This document shows positions 14,593 to 26,955 of a stretch of DNA of 64,000 nucleotides, piece after piece. The stretch is from Piliocolobus tephrosceles (lineage: Eukaryota; Chordata; Mammalia; Primates; Cercopithecidae): positions 138,407,186 through 138,471,185 of the forward strand of contig NC_045437.1 in NCBI RefSeq assembly GCF_002776525.5. The letters are read 5' to 3'. The position numbers and the translations under genes were made by a program. A model generated the notes under the pieces. That model saw only the letters and a program-made list of their open reading frames with translations. It ran no database searches and had not been told where the DNA came from. Each line of letters starts with the position of its first letter. Position 1 is the first letter of the stretch.

Positions 14593-15618
14593 TTACATTT
14601 TGGCATGTTTTTGCAATGGCTTGTACCGGTTGTTCCTTTCCATATTTAGGGCTTCCTTCAGGGTCTCTTGTAAGGCAGGCCTGGTGCTGACAAAATCTCT
14701 AAGCATTCTAAGCATTTGCTTATCTGTAAAGGATTTTATTTCTCCTTCACTTATGAAACTTAGTTTGGCTGGATATGAAATTCTGGGTTTAAAATTCTTT
14801 TCTTTAAGAATGTTGAATATTGGCCCCCACTCTCTTCTGGCTTGTAGAGTTTCTGCCGAGAGATCTGCTGTTAGTCTGATGGGCTTCCCTTTGTGGGTAA
14901 TCCGACCTTTCTCTCTGGCTGCGCTTAACAATTTTTCCTTCATTTCAACTTTGGTGAATCTGGCAATTATGTGTCTTGGAGTTGCTCTTCTGGAGGAGTA
15001 TCTTTGTGGCGTTCTCTGTATTTCCTGAATTTGAATGTTGGGCTGCCCTACTAGGTTGGGGAAGTTCTCCTGGATGATATCCTGAAGAGTGTTTTCCAAC
15101 TTGGTTCCATTTTCCCCCTCACTTTCAGGCACCCCAATCAGACGTAGATTTGGTCTTTTTACGTAATCCCATACTTCTTGCAGGTTTTGTTCATTTCTTT
15201 TTCTTCCTTTTTCTTTTGGTTTCTCTTCTCGCTTCATTTCATTCACTTGATCCTCAATCGCTGATACTCTTTCTTCCAGTTGATCGAGTCAGTTACTGAA
15301 GCTTGTGCATTTGTCATGTATTTCTCGTGTCATGGTTTTCATCTCTGTCATTTCATTTATGACCTTCTCTGCATTAATTAGTCTAGCTGTCAATTCTTCC
15401 ACTCTTTTTTCAAGATTTTTAGTTTCTTTGCACTGGGTACGTCATTCCTCCTTTAGCTCTGAGAAGTTTGATGGACTGAAGCCTTCTTTTCTCATTTCGT
15501 CAAAGTCATTTTCTGACCAGCTTTGATCCGTTGCTGGCGATGAGCTGCGCTCCTTTGCAGGGGAAGATGCGCTCTTATTTTTTGAATTTCCAGATTTTCT
15601 GCCCTGCTTCTTCCCCAT
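14593..15618 (-). pseudogene. ORF1: L1 ORF1 (RNA-binding chaperone), two nonsense codons
   Basis: ORF1p is the trimeric RNA-binding protein of the L1 ribonucleoprotein. The frame starts at ATG 15618 (MGKKQGRKSGN...) and ends NNRYKPLQKHAKM at 14593. It spans 341 codons, close to the 338 of human ORF1p. The N-terminal basic and coiled-coil part carries TGA at codon 59 (15442-15444) and TGA at codon 110 (15289-15291); both look like CGA-to-TGA changes, as expected from CpG decay. Downstream, the RRM ('LRLIGVPESEGENG') and C-terminal domain ('RISYPAKLSFISEGEIKSF') are open. A two- to three-residue difference near 'DKQMLRMLRDF' relative to human L1PA may mark the monkey lineage. Confidence 0.94.
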
Positions 15619-16616
15619 CTTTGTGGTTTTATCTGCTTCTGGTCTTTGATGATGGTGATGTACTGATGGGGTTTTGGTATAGGTGTTCTTCCTGTTTGAT
15701 AGTTTTCCTTCTAATAGTCAGGACCCTCAGCTGTAGGTCTGTTGGAGATTGCTTGAGGTCCACTCCAGACCCTGTTTGCCTGGGTATCAGCAGCAGAGGT
15801 TGCAGAAGATAGAATATTGCTGAACAGCAAGTGTACCTGTCTGATTCTTACTTTGGAAGCTTCCTCTCAGGGGTGTACTCCACCCTGTGAGGTGTGGGGT
15901 GTCAGACTGCCCCTAGTGGGGGATGTCTCCCAGTTAGGCTACTCAGGGGTCAGGGACCCACTTGAGCAGGCAGTCTGTCCGTTCTCAGATCTCAACCTCC
16001 GTGTTGGGAGATCCACTGCTCTCTTCAAAGCTGTCAGACAGAGTCCTTCGGGTCTGCAGAGGCCTCTGCTGCTTCCCCTGTTGTTTTTTAGCTGTGCCCT
16101 GTCCCCAGAGGTGGAGTCTACAGAGACAGGCAGGTTTCCTTGAGCTGCTGTGAGCTCCACCCAGTTCGAGCTTCCCTGTGGCTTTGTTTACCTAGTTAAG
16201 CCTCAGCAATGGCGGGCGCCCCTCCCCCAGCCTGGCTGCTGCCTTGTGGTTAGATCACAGACTGCTGTGCTAGCAATGAGGGAGGCTCCCTGGCTGTGGG
16301 ATCCTCCTGGCCAGGTGTGGGTATAATCTCCTGGTGTGCCCGTTTGCTTAAAGCACAGTATTGGGGTGGGAATTATCTGATTTTCCAGGTGTTGTGTGTC
16401 TCAGTTCGCCTGGCTAGGAAAAGGGATTCCCTTCCCCCTTGTACTTCCCAGGAGAGGCAATGCCTCGCCCTGCTTCAGCTCTCGCTGGTTGGGCTGCAGC
16501 AGCTGACTAGCACCGATTGTCCGGCACTCCCCAGTGAGATGACCCCAGTACCTCAGTTGAAAATGCAGAAATCACTGGTTTTCTGTGTCGCTCACGCCGG
16601 GAGTTGGAGCAGGAAA
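15619..16616 (-). promoter_or_regulatory. L1 5' UTR / internal promoter region
   Basis: About 1 kb of GC-rich sequence upstream of ORF1 with recognisable L1 5' UTR blocks (complement of 'gtgtgggtataatctcctgg', 'gaggcaatgcctcgccctgc', 'tcagttgaaaatgcagaaat'). The outermost part, where primate L1 normally carries a YY1 site and the transcription start, is absent at the 16616 edge. Sense-strand promoter activity is therefore doubtful. Confidence 0.88.
16209..16253 (+). pseudogene. ORF0: ORF0 relic on the L1 antisense strand
   Basis: Primate L1 5' UTRs carry an antisense ORF0 starting MAGAPPPA. Here ATG 16209 in a 'cagcaatgg' context reads MAGAPPPAWLLPCG and meets TAG at 16251-16253, codon 15. 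The start and first eight residues are kept but the frame is cut short. Identification rests on the N-terminal match only. Confidence 0.75.
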
Positions 16617-17487
16617 ATATTTTGTTAACCATTCTCTCCATCAATGAAGCCCACGTTAGTACCAGCAAGAACTTGGAAAACTCTCTGAAAATGGATCTCC
16701 TTGATTAAACCACCTTGAACTAGTCTAATAAAGACTAATTCTGCAGCATCCACTTTGGGACTATGTGGAGTTGCCTTTTTGGCTTCCAGTCCTCCCCCAG
16801 ATTTTCAGGGATACTAAAGCACTAATTAAGCCTATGGAATTGGGTGATGGAAACTCTGGTGGTGAGGAATTAAATTATGGGATAACGTTTCTTTACCATT
16901 GAATTAAATCCCCCATACTGTAAAAACCAGAGAAAGGTCACTTAATAGATTTTCCCAGATTCCTTTAACTCCAAAAAAGTAAACCTGACTATTGTTCCCC
17001 TGTCACCTGGCTTTGCCAAAGAGTCAAGATATAGGGGAAAGAAAGAAAAGGATAAAAAAGAGGAACTAATTCATGGCAATTGGGGTTAATCCCACTCAAA
17101 GCCTCAACCCATGTTAGCAGCTAATCCAGTTAGTATAGCTTTCATGGGAAGCTTTAATAAATCATCAGCCTCTTGCTGGAATGACAGGCCCCTTAACAAC
17201 TCAGCATTCATGAAGTGATCCATCTTTAATGCAGCAGATCTGGCACTTGTCAGACCTTAAACATCATCAGGTTAGCCCTAACCAAGGCCCTATTGAAGGT
17301 CACAGTCTTTCCAGACATCTCCAGCCCTTGCTGAATCTCACCTACTATGGTACTTCATAGGTTTAAATAACCCAACCTAGCTCTTAAGTTTGTAAGTTTG
17401 CATTTCTCAAAAGTCTTTTTTGAATGGATGATTAAACTGTTATTCCTAACCAAATTGCAAACTTCTTGAGATTAGGAACTGCTTTTT
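16617..17487. other. Unassigned sequence
   Basis: About 870 bases between L1 elements. No repeat, exon or RNA gene recognised. It could be an undetected ancient LTR or unique DNA. Confidence 0.5.
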
Positions 17488-17560
17488 TATTTTATTTTAA
17501 AAATTTTCCCCATAGGTTATTGGGGTACAGGTGATGTTTGCTTACATGGCATCTCAAGAT
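17488..17560 (-). mobile_element. L1 3' UTR sliver
   Basis: 'Ttttccccataggttattgg' and 'ggtacaggtgatgtttgctt' match an antisense primate L1 3' UTR segment. It is cut off before the next L1. Confidence 0.65.
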
Positions 17561-17611
17561 TCTTTAATTTGCCATTCATTTTATAGGGGTTCCTGAAGTG
17601 GTCAGAAAATA

Positions 17612-18380
17612 TTTTTTGTAATTATTATTATACTTTAAGTTCTGGGATACATGTGCAGAATGTGCAGGTTTGTTACATAGGTACACACATGCCATGGTGG
17701 TTTGCTGCACCCATCAAACTGTCATCTATATTAGGTATTTCTCCTAACGCTATCCCTCCCCTAGCCCCCTGCCCTGTGGCAAGCCCTGGCGTGTGATGTT
17801 CCCCTCCCTGTGTCCATGTATTCTTATTGTTCAACTCCCACTTATGAGTGAGAACATGCAGTGTTTGGTTTCCTGTTCCTGTGTTAGTTTGCTGAGAATG
17901 ATGGTTTCCAGCCTCATCCATGTCCCTGCAAAAAACATGAACTCATCCTTTTTCATGGCTGCATAGTATTCCCTGGTGTATATGTGCCTCATTTTCTTTA
18001 TCTAGTCTATCATTGATGGGCATTTTGGTTGGTTCCAAGTGTTTTCTATTTGGATGTGTCTTTACAATAGAATGATTTATAATCTTTTGGGTATATACCC
18101 AGTAATAGGATTGCTGGGTCAAATAGTATTTCTGGTTCTAGATCCTTGAGGAATTGCCACACTGTCTTCCACAATGGCTGAACTAATTTACACTCCCACC
18201 AACAGTGTAAAAGCATTCCTATGTCTCCACATCCTCTCCAGCATCTGTTGTTTCCTGAATTTTCAATGACCTCCATTCTAACTGGCCTGAGATGGTATCT
18301 AATTGTGGTTTTGATTTGTATTTCTCTAATGACTAGCGATGATAAGCTTTTTTCATATGTTTGTTGGCCGCATAAATGTC
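17612..18380 (-). mobile_element. 5'-truncated primate L1
   Basis: Antisense 3' UTR ('ttatactttaagttctggga', 'tgcaggtttgttacatagg') followed by the ORF2 C-terminal end. In the 18046-18276 frame one sees [21 protein letters not shown], the intact zinc-knuckle pattern. This copy has the ape/monkey-common 3' UTR form without the 18-bp doublet, so it is older than the 10.45-kb copy. Several frame breaks make it non-coding. Confidence 0.92.
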
Positions 18381-18719
18381 TTGCTTTACATTTCTATGGA
18401 TCATCCCCAGAAGCGGCCTAGGACAGGGCTCAGTGTGGTACTGAAGCTCAGAAACTCTCTGCTTTATTGGCTTACTAATAAAATCAACCTCTTAGCTACC
18501 AAGGCTCAACACATATACCAAAGATACGGAGTTTGAGTCCTGGTTTCTCTACTCTCTCCTAGGTTACCGTGATATGCTTTGTTGCTATCTTGGGACTCTG
18601 GTTATTTTATCTTGTAAATGGAAATTCAAATTGTTCACTAATTTTATATTACTCCTAGGCCAAATTGTGTGGATCAAATTCAACTCTAATGTTTCCAATC
18701 TATTTTAACACTTTTATTA
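18381..18719. other. Unassigned sequence
   Basis: About 340 bases without a recognised family. Confidence 0.5.
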
Positions 18720-19720
18720 TAGTAAAATATATACAACATAAAATTTGCCTTTTAACCATCTTTTAGTACACAATTCTATGGCATAATTCCACCCACGGTG
18801 TTATGCCACCACCACCATTAGCCATTTCCAGAACATTTTCATCATTCCAAAAAAACTCTGTACCCAATAAATAATAAATCTTCATTCTCCCATACCCAGC
18901 CCCTGCCCCCAAGTCCCTGGTAACCCCTATCTACTTTCTGTCTCTATGATTTGCCTATTTCAGGTATCACATATAAGTGGAATATTAAATTATTTGTCCT
19001 TGATGTCTAGCTGATTTCACTTAGCATAATGTCTTCAAGGGTTATCTATGTTGTAGATGCATCATAATTTCATTCCTTTTATTACTGAACAACGTTTCAT
19101 TGCATGATGCATATACACCAAATTTTGCTCATTCATTCACCTGTTGATGGGCATTTGGATTGTTTCTACCTCCTGGCTATTGTGAATAATGCTTCTATGA
19201 ACGCTGGTGCACAGGTGTCTGTTTGACACCTTGCTTTTAGTTCTTTGTGGTTATGCCTAGGACTGAGATTGCTAGATTATATGTTTATATAGCTTTATAT
19301 TTAGGCTTTTGGGGAACTACTAAACTGTTCCTTACAGTGACTGCACCATTTTACATTCTCACCAGCAATGCATAAGATTTCCAGTTTCTCTACATCCTTA
19401 TCAACACTTATTAGTTTCTGTTCTGGTTTTGATAATGACCATCCTAATGGGCATGAAATGATATCCCACTGTGGTTTTGATTTATATTTCCCTAATAGTT
19501 GGTGACAGTGTGCATATTTTCATGTGCTTGTTGGCTATTTGTGCATCTTCTTTGGAGAAATGTCTATTCACGTCCTTTGCCCATTTTATTTTAATTTGGT
19601 GGTTGTTTTGTAATTGACTTGTAGGAATTCTTTTTATATTCTAGATATTAACCAGATATTATCTGATATTATCAGACATTTGGTTTGCAAATATTTTCTC
19701 CCATTCTGTGGGTTACCTTT
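18720..19720 (-). mobile_element. Old L1 (L1M), 3' UTR and ORF2 end, antisense
   Basis: 'Ttattatagtaaaatatata', 'ccctggtaacccctatctac', 'ttcacttagcataatgtctt', 'ccattctgtgggttacct' give the antisense L1M 3' UTR then the ORF2 C-terminus. Many indels. Confidence 0.88.
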
Positions 19721-19734
19721 GTAGTCTTTTTTTA

Positions 19735-19792
19735 AAAATTATCTATTTTAATTGGCAAATAAAAATTGTATATATTTATGCCCCTTATCTTT
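19735..19792 (-). mobile_element. L1M 3' UTR sliver
   Basis: 'Taattggcaaataaaaattg' and 'tatatatttatg' match an antisense L1MA/L1MB terminal segment. Confidence 0.6.
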
Positions 19793-19949
19793 GTCTCTTT
19801 TCTATGTGGCCCTTTTTCCCCCTCACAGATCTCGTATTTCCACTGTAGTCACACTATTTTCAGAATATCCAGGAAGCCCCAAATAGTCTTCCCAATAGCA
19901 TAGGTGCCCACAGTTGTTCTCTTTAATCATCATCAGCATCATGATCAAT

Positions 19950-20110
19950 AGCTGCTGTCTTTTGAGCTTACAATGTGTCAAATACTCTGGTAAGAACTTT
20001 AGCTATGTCTTCTCAGATTTTATTTATAGCAAATAAAAGTTGATGCTATCCTTATCCCCATTTGACAGATGAGGAAACTGAAATTCAAGTTAATAATATG
20101 ATAGAGCTCT
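19950..20110 (-). mobile_element. MIR SINE
   Basis: 'Tatccttatccccatttgac' and 'agatgaggaaactgaaattc' are diagnostic antisense MIR core. Confidence 0.82.
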
Positions 20111-20564
20111 CATATAGTGAAAGATTTCCCCATTAGTGTTTACCCATTAAAGCTCTCATATGAGAAAGGATTGTATCAATTAATTCAAATTTTAAATGAG
20201 GCACCTCTAACAAACCTATCTATGTTGTTAAAGACCATGCATTTAACCAATAGCATTCCTTTTATGTTGGAAGCTTCAGGCAAGAATCAGGGATATTTTA
20301 GGGTAGTTGGTACACACCAATAAATTCTGGGTAGTTAGTTGCTTGTTTTGCTCATAAGCAAGGACAATTCTTAAACAGATCTCTGGAATACCTAACAGGT
20401 AAATAAAAGAAGAGTCCTCTTTGACCAATTCAGCCAGAGGACTACCCTCCAGCAAAAAAACACTGAGAAGGGGAGGATGCTTGGAAAGTTATCCCAGATT
20501 TACCTCTACCTGTCTGACCTCATTCACTTCAGCTATTACCTGGATACCAGTGTTTAGCTATTAT
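20111..20564. other. Unassigned sequence
   Basis: No recognised family. The short frame at 20117-20323 has no domain signature. Confidence 0.5.
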
Positions 20565-20912
20565 GAACTAAATTATGTTTTCCAAAAATGTACTTGTTGA
20601 AACCCTAGGCCCCAATGTGATGGTATTTAGAGATGGGGCCTTTGGAAGTAACTAAGGTTAGATGAAGTATGAGTGTGAGGTCCTGATGCAGTGGGATCAA
20701 CGTTCTTATAAAAGAGGAAGCAGGGAAACACTGTGTGAGACTATAGTGAGACAGTGGCCATTTGCAAGCCAGAAAGAGAGCTCTCACAAGAAATCAGATC
20801 AGCCAGAACATCGATCTTGGACTTCCAGGCTTTAGAACTGTGAGAAAATTAATTTCTGTTAAGCCATGCAGTCTATGGTATTTTGTGATGGCAGCCCAAG
20901 CTAATTAATGTA
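20565..20912 (+). mobile_element. MaLR-type solo LTR (MLT1/MST-like)
   Basis: 'Gttgaaaccctaggcccc', 'aatgtgatggtatttagaga', 'ggggcctttggaagtaacta', 'cttataaaagaggaagcagg', 'tctatggtattttgtgatgg' and 'cagcccaagctaatt' follow a mammalian MaLR-type LTR from end to end. No internal retroviral genes are present. The subfamily name is uncertain. Confidence 0.72.
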
Positions 20913-21294
20913 CAATCTTGAAGGTCTTTTCCTTCCTTCTATGACTTATTTTTCTATTAGATGACTATGTAATGCCATTCTACTTGTGGATTACCTAATG
21001 CTGCCTCATCTTCCTGGTAAGCAGTCCTACCTATGATGTAATGGCTGAACACAGCCTGGTAAGTGAAGTTAGGCAGGCACCAAGTCTGCAAGCTATGCAT
21101 ATATTGTATGAACAATGACATAAATAAAATACCTGGGTCATTGCAGTAACTTCTCTTTTTGGCAATTACCCAGACCAACAAAATAAACAGTATGTGCCCG
21201 ACATCAACACATCGAGTTTTCTCCCAAGATTACATGATTTTTCTATTCTCTATCCTGAATTACCATAATGCCAATACTAGAGATTTGTGGCTAA
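20913..21294. other. Unassigned sequence
   Basis: No recognised repeat or gene. Confidence 0.5.
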
Positions 21295-21430
21295 AATTAC
21301 AGCACTTAGAGTCTAACTCAGTGCCACTTATAAGCTAGACAGTTTTGAGAAAATGAATTAATCTTTTTGAGCCTGTTTTGCTTACCAGGAAAACAGTGGT
21401 AACAATAACTGATAATTATTATTTTTTATG
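21295..21430 (+). mobile_element. Diverged MIR SINE
   Basis: 'Tcagtgccacttataagcta', 'ttaatctttttgagcctgtt' and 'accaggaaaacagtggtaac' fit the sense MIR core. Confidence 0.6.
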
Positions 21431-21765
21431 AGGAAAAATTCAATAATTCATAGAATAGAAAGAAATTCTAATTCCAGTAATAACAGAGTAATTTGTATTG
21501 GACTAAACCAGCCACAGATAATAATTATAAGCCAAGAATGAAATATTTTAAGAAACACAACTATTTTAAGGCACTGAGAATGATCCAAAGTAGGTATTTT
21601 ATAAAATGGAGTGTATTATATTTATGAAAGAAGGGAACTACATGAGGTAAGATCCATGTGTATTTAGCTATTTTCCTGAAGGCGCTCTCTGGTTCACATG
21701 TTGCAGATTAAATAGAAGTCAAGCAGAAAGTCACAGTCTTATATGCTAAAGATGTCAAAAATTTA

Positions 21766-22070
<305 letters not shown>

Positions 22071-22642
22071 TTAAGTGCCATCAGTATGGCTAAAAATTGA
22101 CAGAAAATTCAGGAAAGAGGGATGCTGTGGGTGGTAAGCACAAAAACTAGAGTGTAAACAATTCTCAAATCTTTGGCCCACTCTTGAATAGGTCTTGTGA
22201 GAGACAGACTCAAAGAACCCAGCAGAAATCCACAGTGGAATCTAAAGGCCTAAACTGAGAGTTCAGTTGCTGTCCTCTTCAGAGAAGACAGCATTTGGGG
22301 GTTTAATCATGCAATGCCAGAAAAGCTTGAAAAATGCCTTGAGCTTTCCATTAATACTCCAGAAGGGCTATGGCATGAAGTAAAGACAACTTCTCAGGAT
22401 TAAGGGATTCTTCCTAGGACTAAAAGCAATACAGAAATATATATACCTGAGAAGAGTGTAAACTCCAGCCTCCACAAGTTCATTATAATCACCCAATCAC
22501 TTAACTACCCATAAGAATAAATCTGATAGAGGAAAATTTTTTTATAAATATACATAATGTCTTTAATGTACCATCTATAATATCTAATATTACTAGATAA
22601 GAGAAGAAAGAGAAACCCATCTTCAAGGAAAAAAGGCAGGTA
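22071..22642. other. Unassigned sequence
   Basis: No recognised family between the Alu and Tigger1. Confidence 0.5.
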
Positions 22643-25216
22643 CAAGCATAACTTATTTTTTTGTGCTTCACTTTATTGGACTTTACGATATTGTGCTTTT
22701 TACAAATTAAAGGTTTCTAGCAACCCTACATGGAGCAAGTCTAGTGGCGCCATTTTTCTAACAGCATCTGCTCATTTGGTGTTACTGTGTCACATTTTGG
22801 TAATTCTCACATTTCAAACTTTTTCATTATTGTCATCTTTGTTATGGTGATCTGTGAATAGTGATCTTTGATGGTAACTATTGCAATTGTTTTGAGGTAT
22901 CATGAGCCACACCCATATAAGACAGTAAACTTAATTATGATTGTTGTGTGTGCTCTAACTACTTCACCAACTGGCTATTCCTCCATCTCCCTCCCTATTC
23001 TGGGGCCTTCCTATTCTGTGAGACACATCGATATTGGCCAGTTAATAACCCTACAATGTCCTCTAATTCTTCAAGTGAAAGTAAGAGTTATATGTCTCTC
23101 ACTTTAACCAAAAGTTATACATAATTAAGCTTAGTCAGAAGGTAGGCTGAAAGCCAAGACAGGCCAAAATCTAGGTCTCTTGCACCAAACAGCCAAGTTG
23201 TGAATGCAAAGGAAAAAATTTTGAAGGAAATTAAAAATGCTAATCCAGTGAACACATGAATAATAAGGAAGTTAAACCCCCTTGTTTCTGATACAAAGAA
23301 AGTTGTAATGATCTGGACAGATCAAACCAGCCACAATATCCCCTTAAACCAGTCACAATATCCACTTAAGTCAAAATCTAATCCAGAGTAAGGCCCGAAC
23401 TCTCTTCAGTTCTATGACGGCTGATAGATGTGAGGAAGCTGCAGAAGAAAAGTTGGAGGCTAGCACAGGAAAGAGGCAATCTCCATAATATAAAAGTGCA
23501 AAGTGATGCAGCAAGTGCTTATGGGGAAGCTGCAGCAAGTTATCCAGAAGATGTAACTAAGTTCATTGGATCATTGCCGAAGGTGGTTACACAGAACAAC
23601 AGATTTTTCACAGAGACAAAACAGCCTTCTATTGGAAGAAGATGCCAACTAGGACTTTCATACCTGGAGAGGAGAAGTCAATGCCTGGCTTCAAAGTTTC
23701 AAAGGACAGGCTGACTCTCTTTTTAGGAGATAATGCTGCTGATGACTTGAAGTTGAAACCAATGCTCATTTACCATTCTGAAAATCCTAGAGCCCTTAAG
23801 AATTGTGCTAAGGCTACTCTGCCTGTGCTCTAGGAATGGAACAACAAAGGACAATGTCACATCTGTTTACAGCATGGTTTACTGAATATTTTAAGCTCAC
23901 TGTTGAGAACTACTTTTCAGAAAAAAAGGATTTCTTTAAAACATGACTGCTTATTGATAATGTATCTACTCACCAAGAGCTCTGATAGAGATGTACAGAA
24001 AGAATACTCTTGCTTTTATGATGTTTTATGTTTCCACAACATTCATTTGGGAACTCAGATATCAAGGAATAGTTTTGACCTCCAAGTCTTATTACTTTAG
24101 AAATATATTTCATAAGGTCATTGCTGCCACACATAAGGATTACTCTGTTAGATCTGGGCAATGTAAATTGAAATCCTTCTTGAAAGGATTCACCATTCTA
24201 AATGCCATTAAGAGCATTTGTGATTCATAGGAGAAGGTCAAAATATCAACATTAACAGGTAATTGGAAGAAGTTAATTCCTACCATCATGGGTAACTTTG
24301 AAGGGTTCAAGACTCTAGTGGAGGAAATAACTGCAGGTGGGGTAGAATAGCAAGAGAACTAGAATTAGAAGTAGAGCCTAAAGATGTGACTAAATTGCTG
24401 CAATTTCATGAGAAAACTTGAACAGAGAAGTTGCTTCTTATGGATGAGCAAAGAAAGTTTCTTGAGATGGAGTCTATTCCTGCTGAAGATGCTGTGGACA
24501 TTGTTGAAATGACAATTAAGGATTTGGAGTATCATATAAATATATTTTTATATTTTGAAGGAAATTTAAAATTCTAATTCAGTGAGTGGAAATAACAAGA
24601 AAAAAATTTGAGCCAGTTAAATTAGAGACTCCAAAAATTAGAAAATTTTAGATGATAAAGAAAGAGCAGGGTTTGAGAAAACTGGCTCTAATATTTTTCC
24701 CTTTTTAAAAAAATTTCCTCGAATAATTTATCTTAGGCTGACTCTAATTTTGAAAGAAGTTCTACTGTAGGTAAAATGCTATCAAATAGCATCACATGCT
24801 ACAGAGAAATCTTTCATGAAAGGAAGAATCGACCAATGCAAGAAACTTTGTTGTTGTCTAATTTAAGAAACGGCCGCTACCACCCAACCTTCAGTAACCA
24901 CCACCCTAATCAGTCAGCAGCCATCAACACTGAGACAAGATCTTTCGCTCACGAAAGGATTATAGCTTGATGAAGGCTCAGATGATTGTTAGCATTTTTA
25001 ACAAATATTTTTAATTAAAGTATGTACAGTGTTCTTATAGCCATGCTATTACACACTTAGTAGACTACATTATGGTGTGAGTATATCCTTTATAAGCACT
25101 GGGAAACCAAAAAAAGAAAAAAATTGTGTGACTCACTTCATTGTGATATTATTGTGATATTAGCTTTATTACACTGGTCTTGAATTGAACGTACTGTATC
25201 TCCAAGGTATACCTAT
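22643..25216 (+). mobile_element. Tigger1 DNA transposon, near full length
   Basis: A 2.57-kb pogo-type (TcMar-Tigger) element. The 5' terminus 'caagcataactta...ttgtgcttcactttattg' and the 3' terminus '...tccaaggtatacctata' are decayed terminal inverted repeats ending at TA. The body follows the Tigger1 order: 'ctagtggcgccatttttcta', 'caaccctacatggagcaagt', the transposase gene, then 'ttttttattac'-type 3' sequence. It is inactive, with many frame breaks. Confidence 0.9.
23056..24992 (+). pseudogene. Tigger1 transposase, decayed
   Basis: Position 23056 is the expected start ('aatgtcctctaattcttcaa'), and the frame fails within about 25 codons. Downstream fragments keep readable transposase blocks: [20 protein letters not shown] and [16 protein letters not shown] in 23642-23833, and a second-Asp region readable as LLIDN near 23948. 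The first catalytic Asp region (near 23612) has lost a base, turning the expected 'DETAF' block out of frame. Tigger transposases are DDE-type enzymes related to pogo, JRK and CENP-B. This copy makes no functional protein. Confidence 0.88.
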
Positions 25217-25249
25217 AATAGAAATAGACCCCAGAATGTCCCAGATGCA

Positions 25250-26398
25250 ACCAGCAGACAAGAACTTTAGTGCAACTATTATAAATTGCTCAAAAACTTA
25301 CAGGGAATAAAATGATTATAATGAATGAAGAGAGGGTATTATCAAAAAATAAATTTAAATAATTAACAAGAACAAAGTGGTAATTCTAGCACTGACACAT
25401 GCAATATTAGATTTGAAATATTCATTGAATGGAATTAATAGCAGATGAGAAACTAGAGGTAATAGGGTTTGTGAACTATAGATAGATAAATAAAATAATC
25501 TAACCTAAAAAATTAGAGAAAAAAAAGACTGTGAGAAATATGGACATAGCCTCTTGATATACAAGAAAACACCAAGAAATATAACATGTGTATTTGGAAT
25601 CCTATATGGAGATGAAAGAAAAAAATAGAGAAAACATAATTGTAAAAATAATGACTGAGAAATTCCCAAATAATGTGAACAAGATCAAATCAGAGATAGA
25701 AACATTACAGCAAGCCCCAAAGCAGAGTCAATATAAAGAAAACCACATATCAGAGTCAAAGTGCTGAAAGCAAAAGGTAAAGAGAAAAATCTTAAAAGCA
25801 GCCAGAGACAAAAGGCACATTACATACAGAGGACAACAAAACTATGATGGCTGACTTCTCATCAGAGAAAATAGAAGTCCCAGAAGCCAAAGGCATGACA
25901 TCATTAAAGTTCTGAAGAAAATAAAATTGCCTATCTATAATTTTATGTCCAATGAAAATATCTTTCAAAATTAAAGGTAAAATAAGTTAATTATTCAGAT
26001 CAATAAATGTATAAGGAATTAATTGCCAGCAAGTGGTAAAGGAAGTTTTTCAGGCAGAAGAGAAATAACACTGAATCAAAACTTGGATCAACAGAAAATA
26101 GAATGCCAGAAAAGGCAACTACATGAGTAAAAATTATAGCTAGATGTTTATCTTCTAGTTTCCTTAAAAGATAATTGATCAGTTACAGAGTTAAATTTTA
26201 AACTCTACTATAGGGGAATGTTTTTGTGACATAAGCCAGGCAAATATTTTATAAATACAATATGAAAAGCATGATTCATAAAAGAAAATATTGATGTAAG
26301 ATCACATCAAAATTCAAAACTTCCCTGCAAAAGACAATGTTATGAGACTGAAAAGACCAACCACAGACTGGGAGAAATATTTGCAAAAAACTATATCT
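25250..26398 (+). mobile_element. Old L1 (L1M), ORF1 region joined to ORF2 C-terminal region
   Basis: 'Atggctgacttctcatcaga', 'gaagtcccagaagccaaagg' and 'agtttttcaggcagaagaga' match the L1M ORF1 C-terminal domain. After about 26240 the sequence is ORF2-like ('acagactgggagaaatattt', 'gcaaaaaactatatctga'), so ORF2's middle is deleted. The same element continues at 26747-26955, 27409-27524 and 27765-28036. Confidence 0.75.
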
Positions 26399-26685
26399 GA
26401 TCAGATGCAGTGGCTCACGCCTGTAATCCCAGCACTTTGCAAGGCTGAGGTGGGTAGATCACAAGGTCAGGAGTACCAGACAAGCCTGGCTAACATGGTG
26501 AAACCCAGTCTCTACTAAAAATACAAAAAAATATATACAAAAAGAAAATTAACTAGGCATGATGTAGTCTGAGCTACTCGGGAGACTGGGGCAGGAGAAT
26601 TACTTGAACCTAGAAGGCAGAGGTTACAGTGAACCAAGATTGTGCCACTGCACTCCAGCCTGACGGCAAAGTAAGACTCCGTCTC

Positions 26686-26720
<35 letters not shown>

Positions 26721-26746
26721 GCACAAACACACACAAAAAAAACCCC
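26399..26746 (+). mobile_element. Alu (S-type) inserted in L1M
   Basis: A diverged full-length Alu ('gatgcagtggctcacgcctg') with an extra A/T-rich stretch in the mid linker ('aaaaaatatatacaaaaaga') and a long A-tail ending in a CA-rich stretch. The L1M ORF2 reading resumes right after it. Confidence 0.9.
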
Positions 26747-26955
26747 AATTTTTTAAAAAATGAGCAGAAGACTTGAACAGACATTTCACTAAGGAATATA
26801 TGAATGGCAAATATATAAAAAGATGCTCAACATCATTAGCCATTAGAAAAATAAAAATTAAAACTACAATAAGATTCTATACATACCTATTAGAATGAAG
26901 CCCTCTCCCACAAAGGGAAAAGAAAAAAAACCAGGTGCTGGAGAAGACGTAGAGT
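26747..26955 (+). mobile_element. L1M ORF2 C-terminal segment
   Basis: 'Atgagcagaagacttgaaca', 'gacatttcactaagga' and 'gatgctcaacatcattagcc' are classic L1 ORF2 C-terminal coding sequence. It is broken by the LTR that follows. Confidence 0.85.

Noticed and set aside
14561..15812. Plus-strand open frames (155, 73 and 93 residues) opposite L1 ORF1
   Set aside because: Antisense shadows of ORF1 and the adjoining 5' UTR.
26515..26843. Minus-strand frames with long Phe runs
   Set aside because: Alu poly-A tail read in reverse; no gene.
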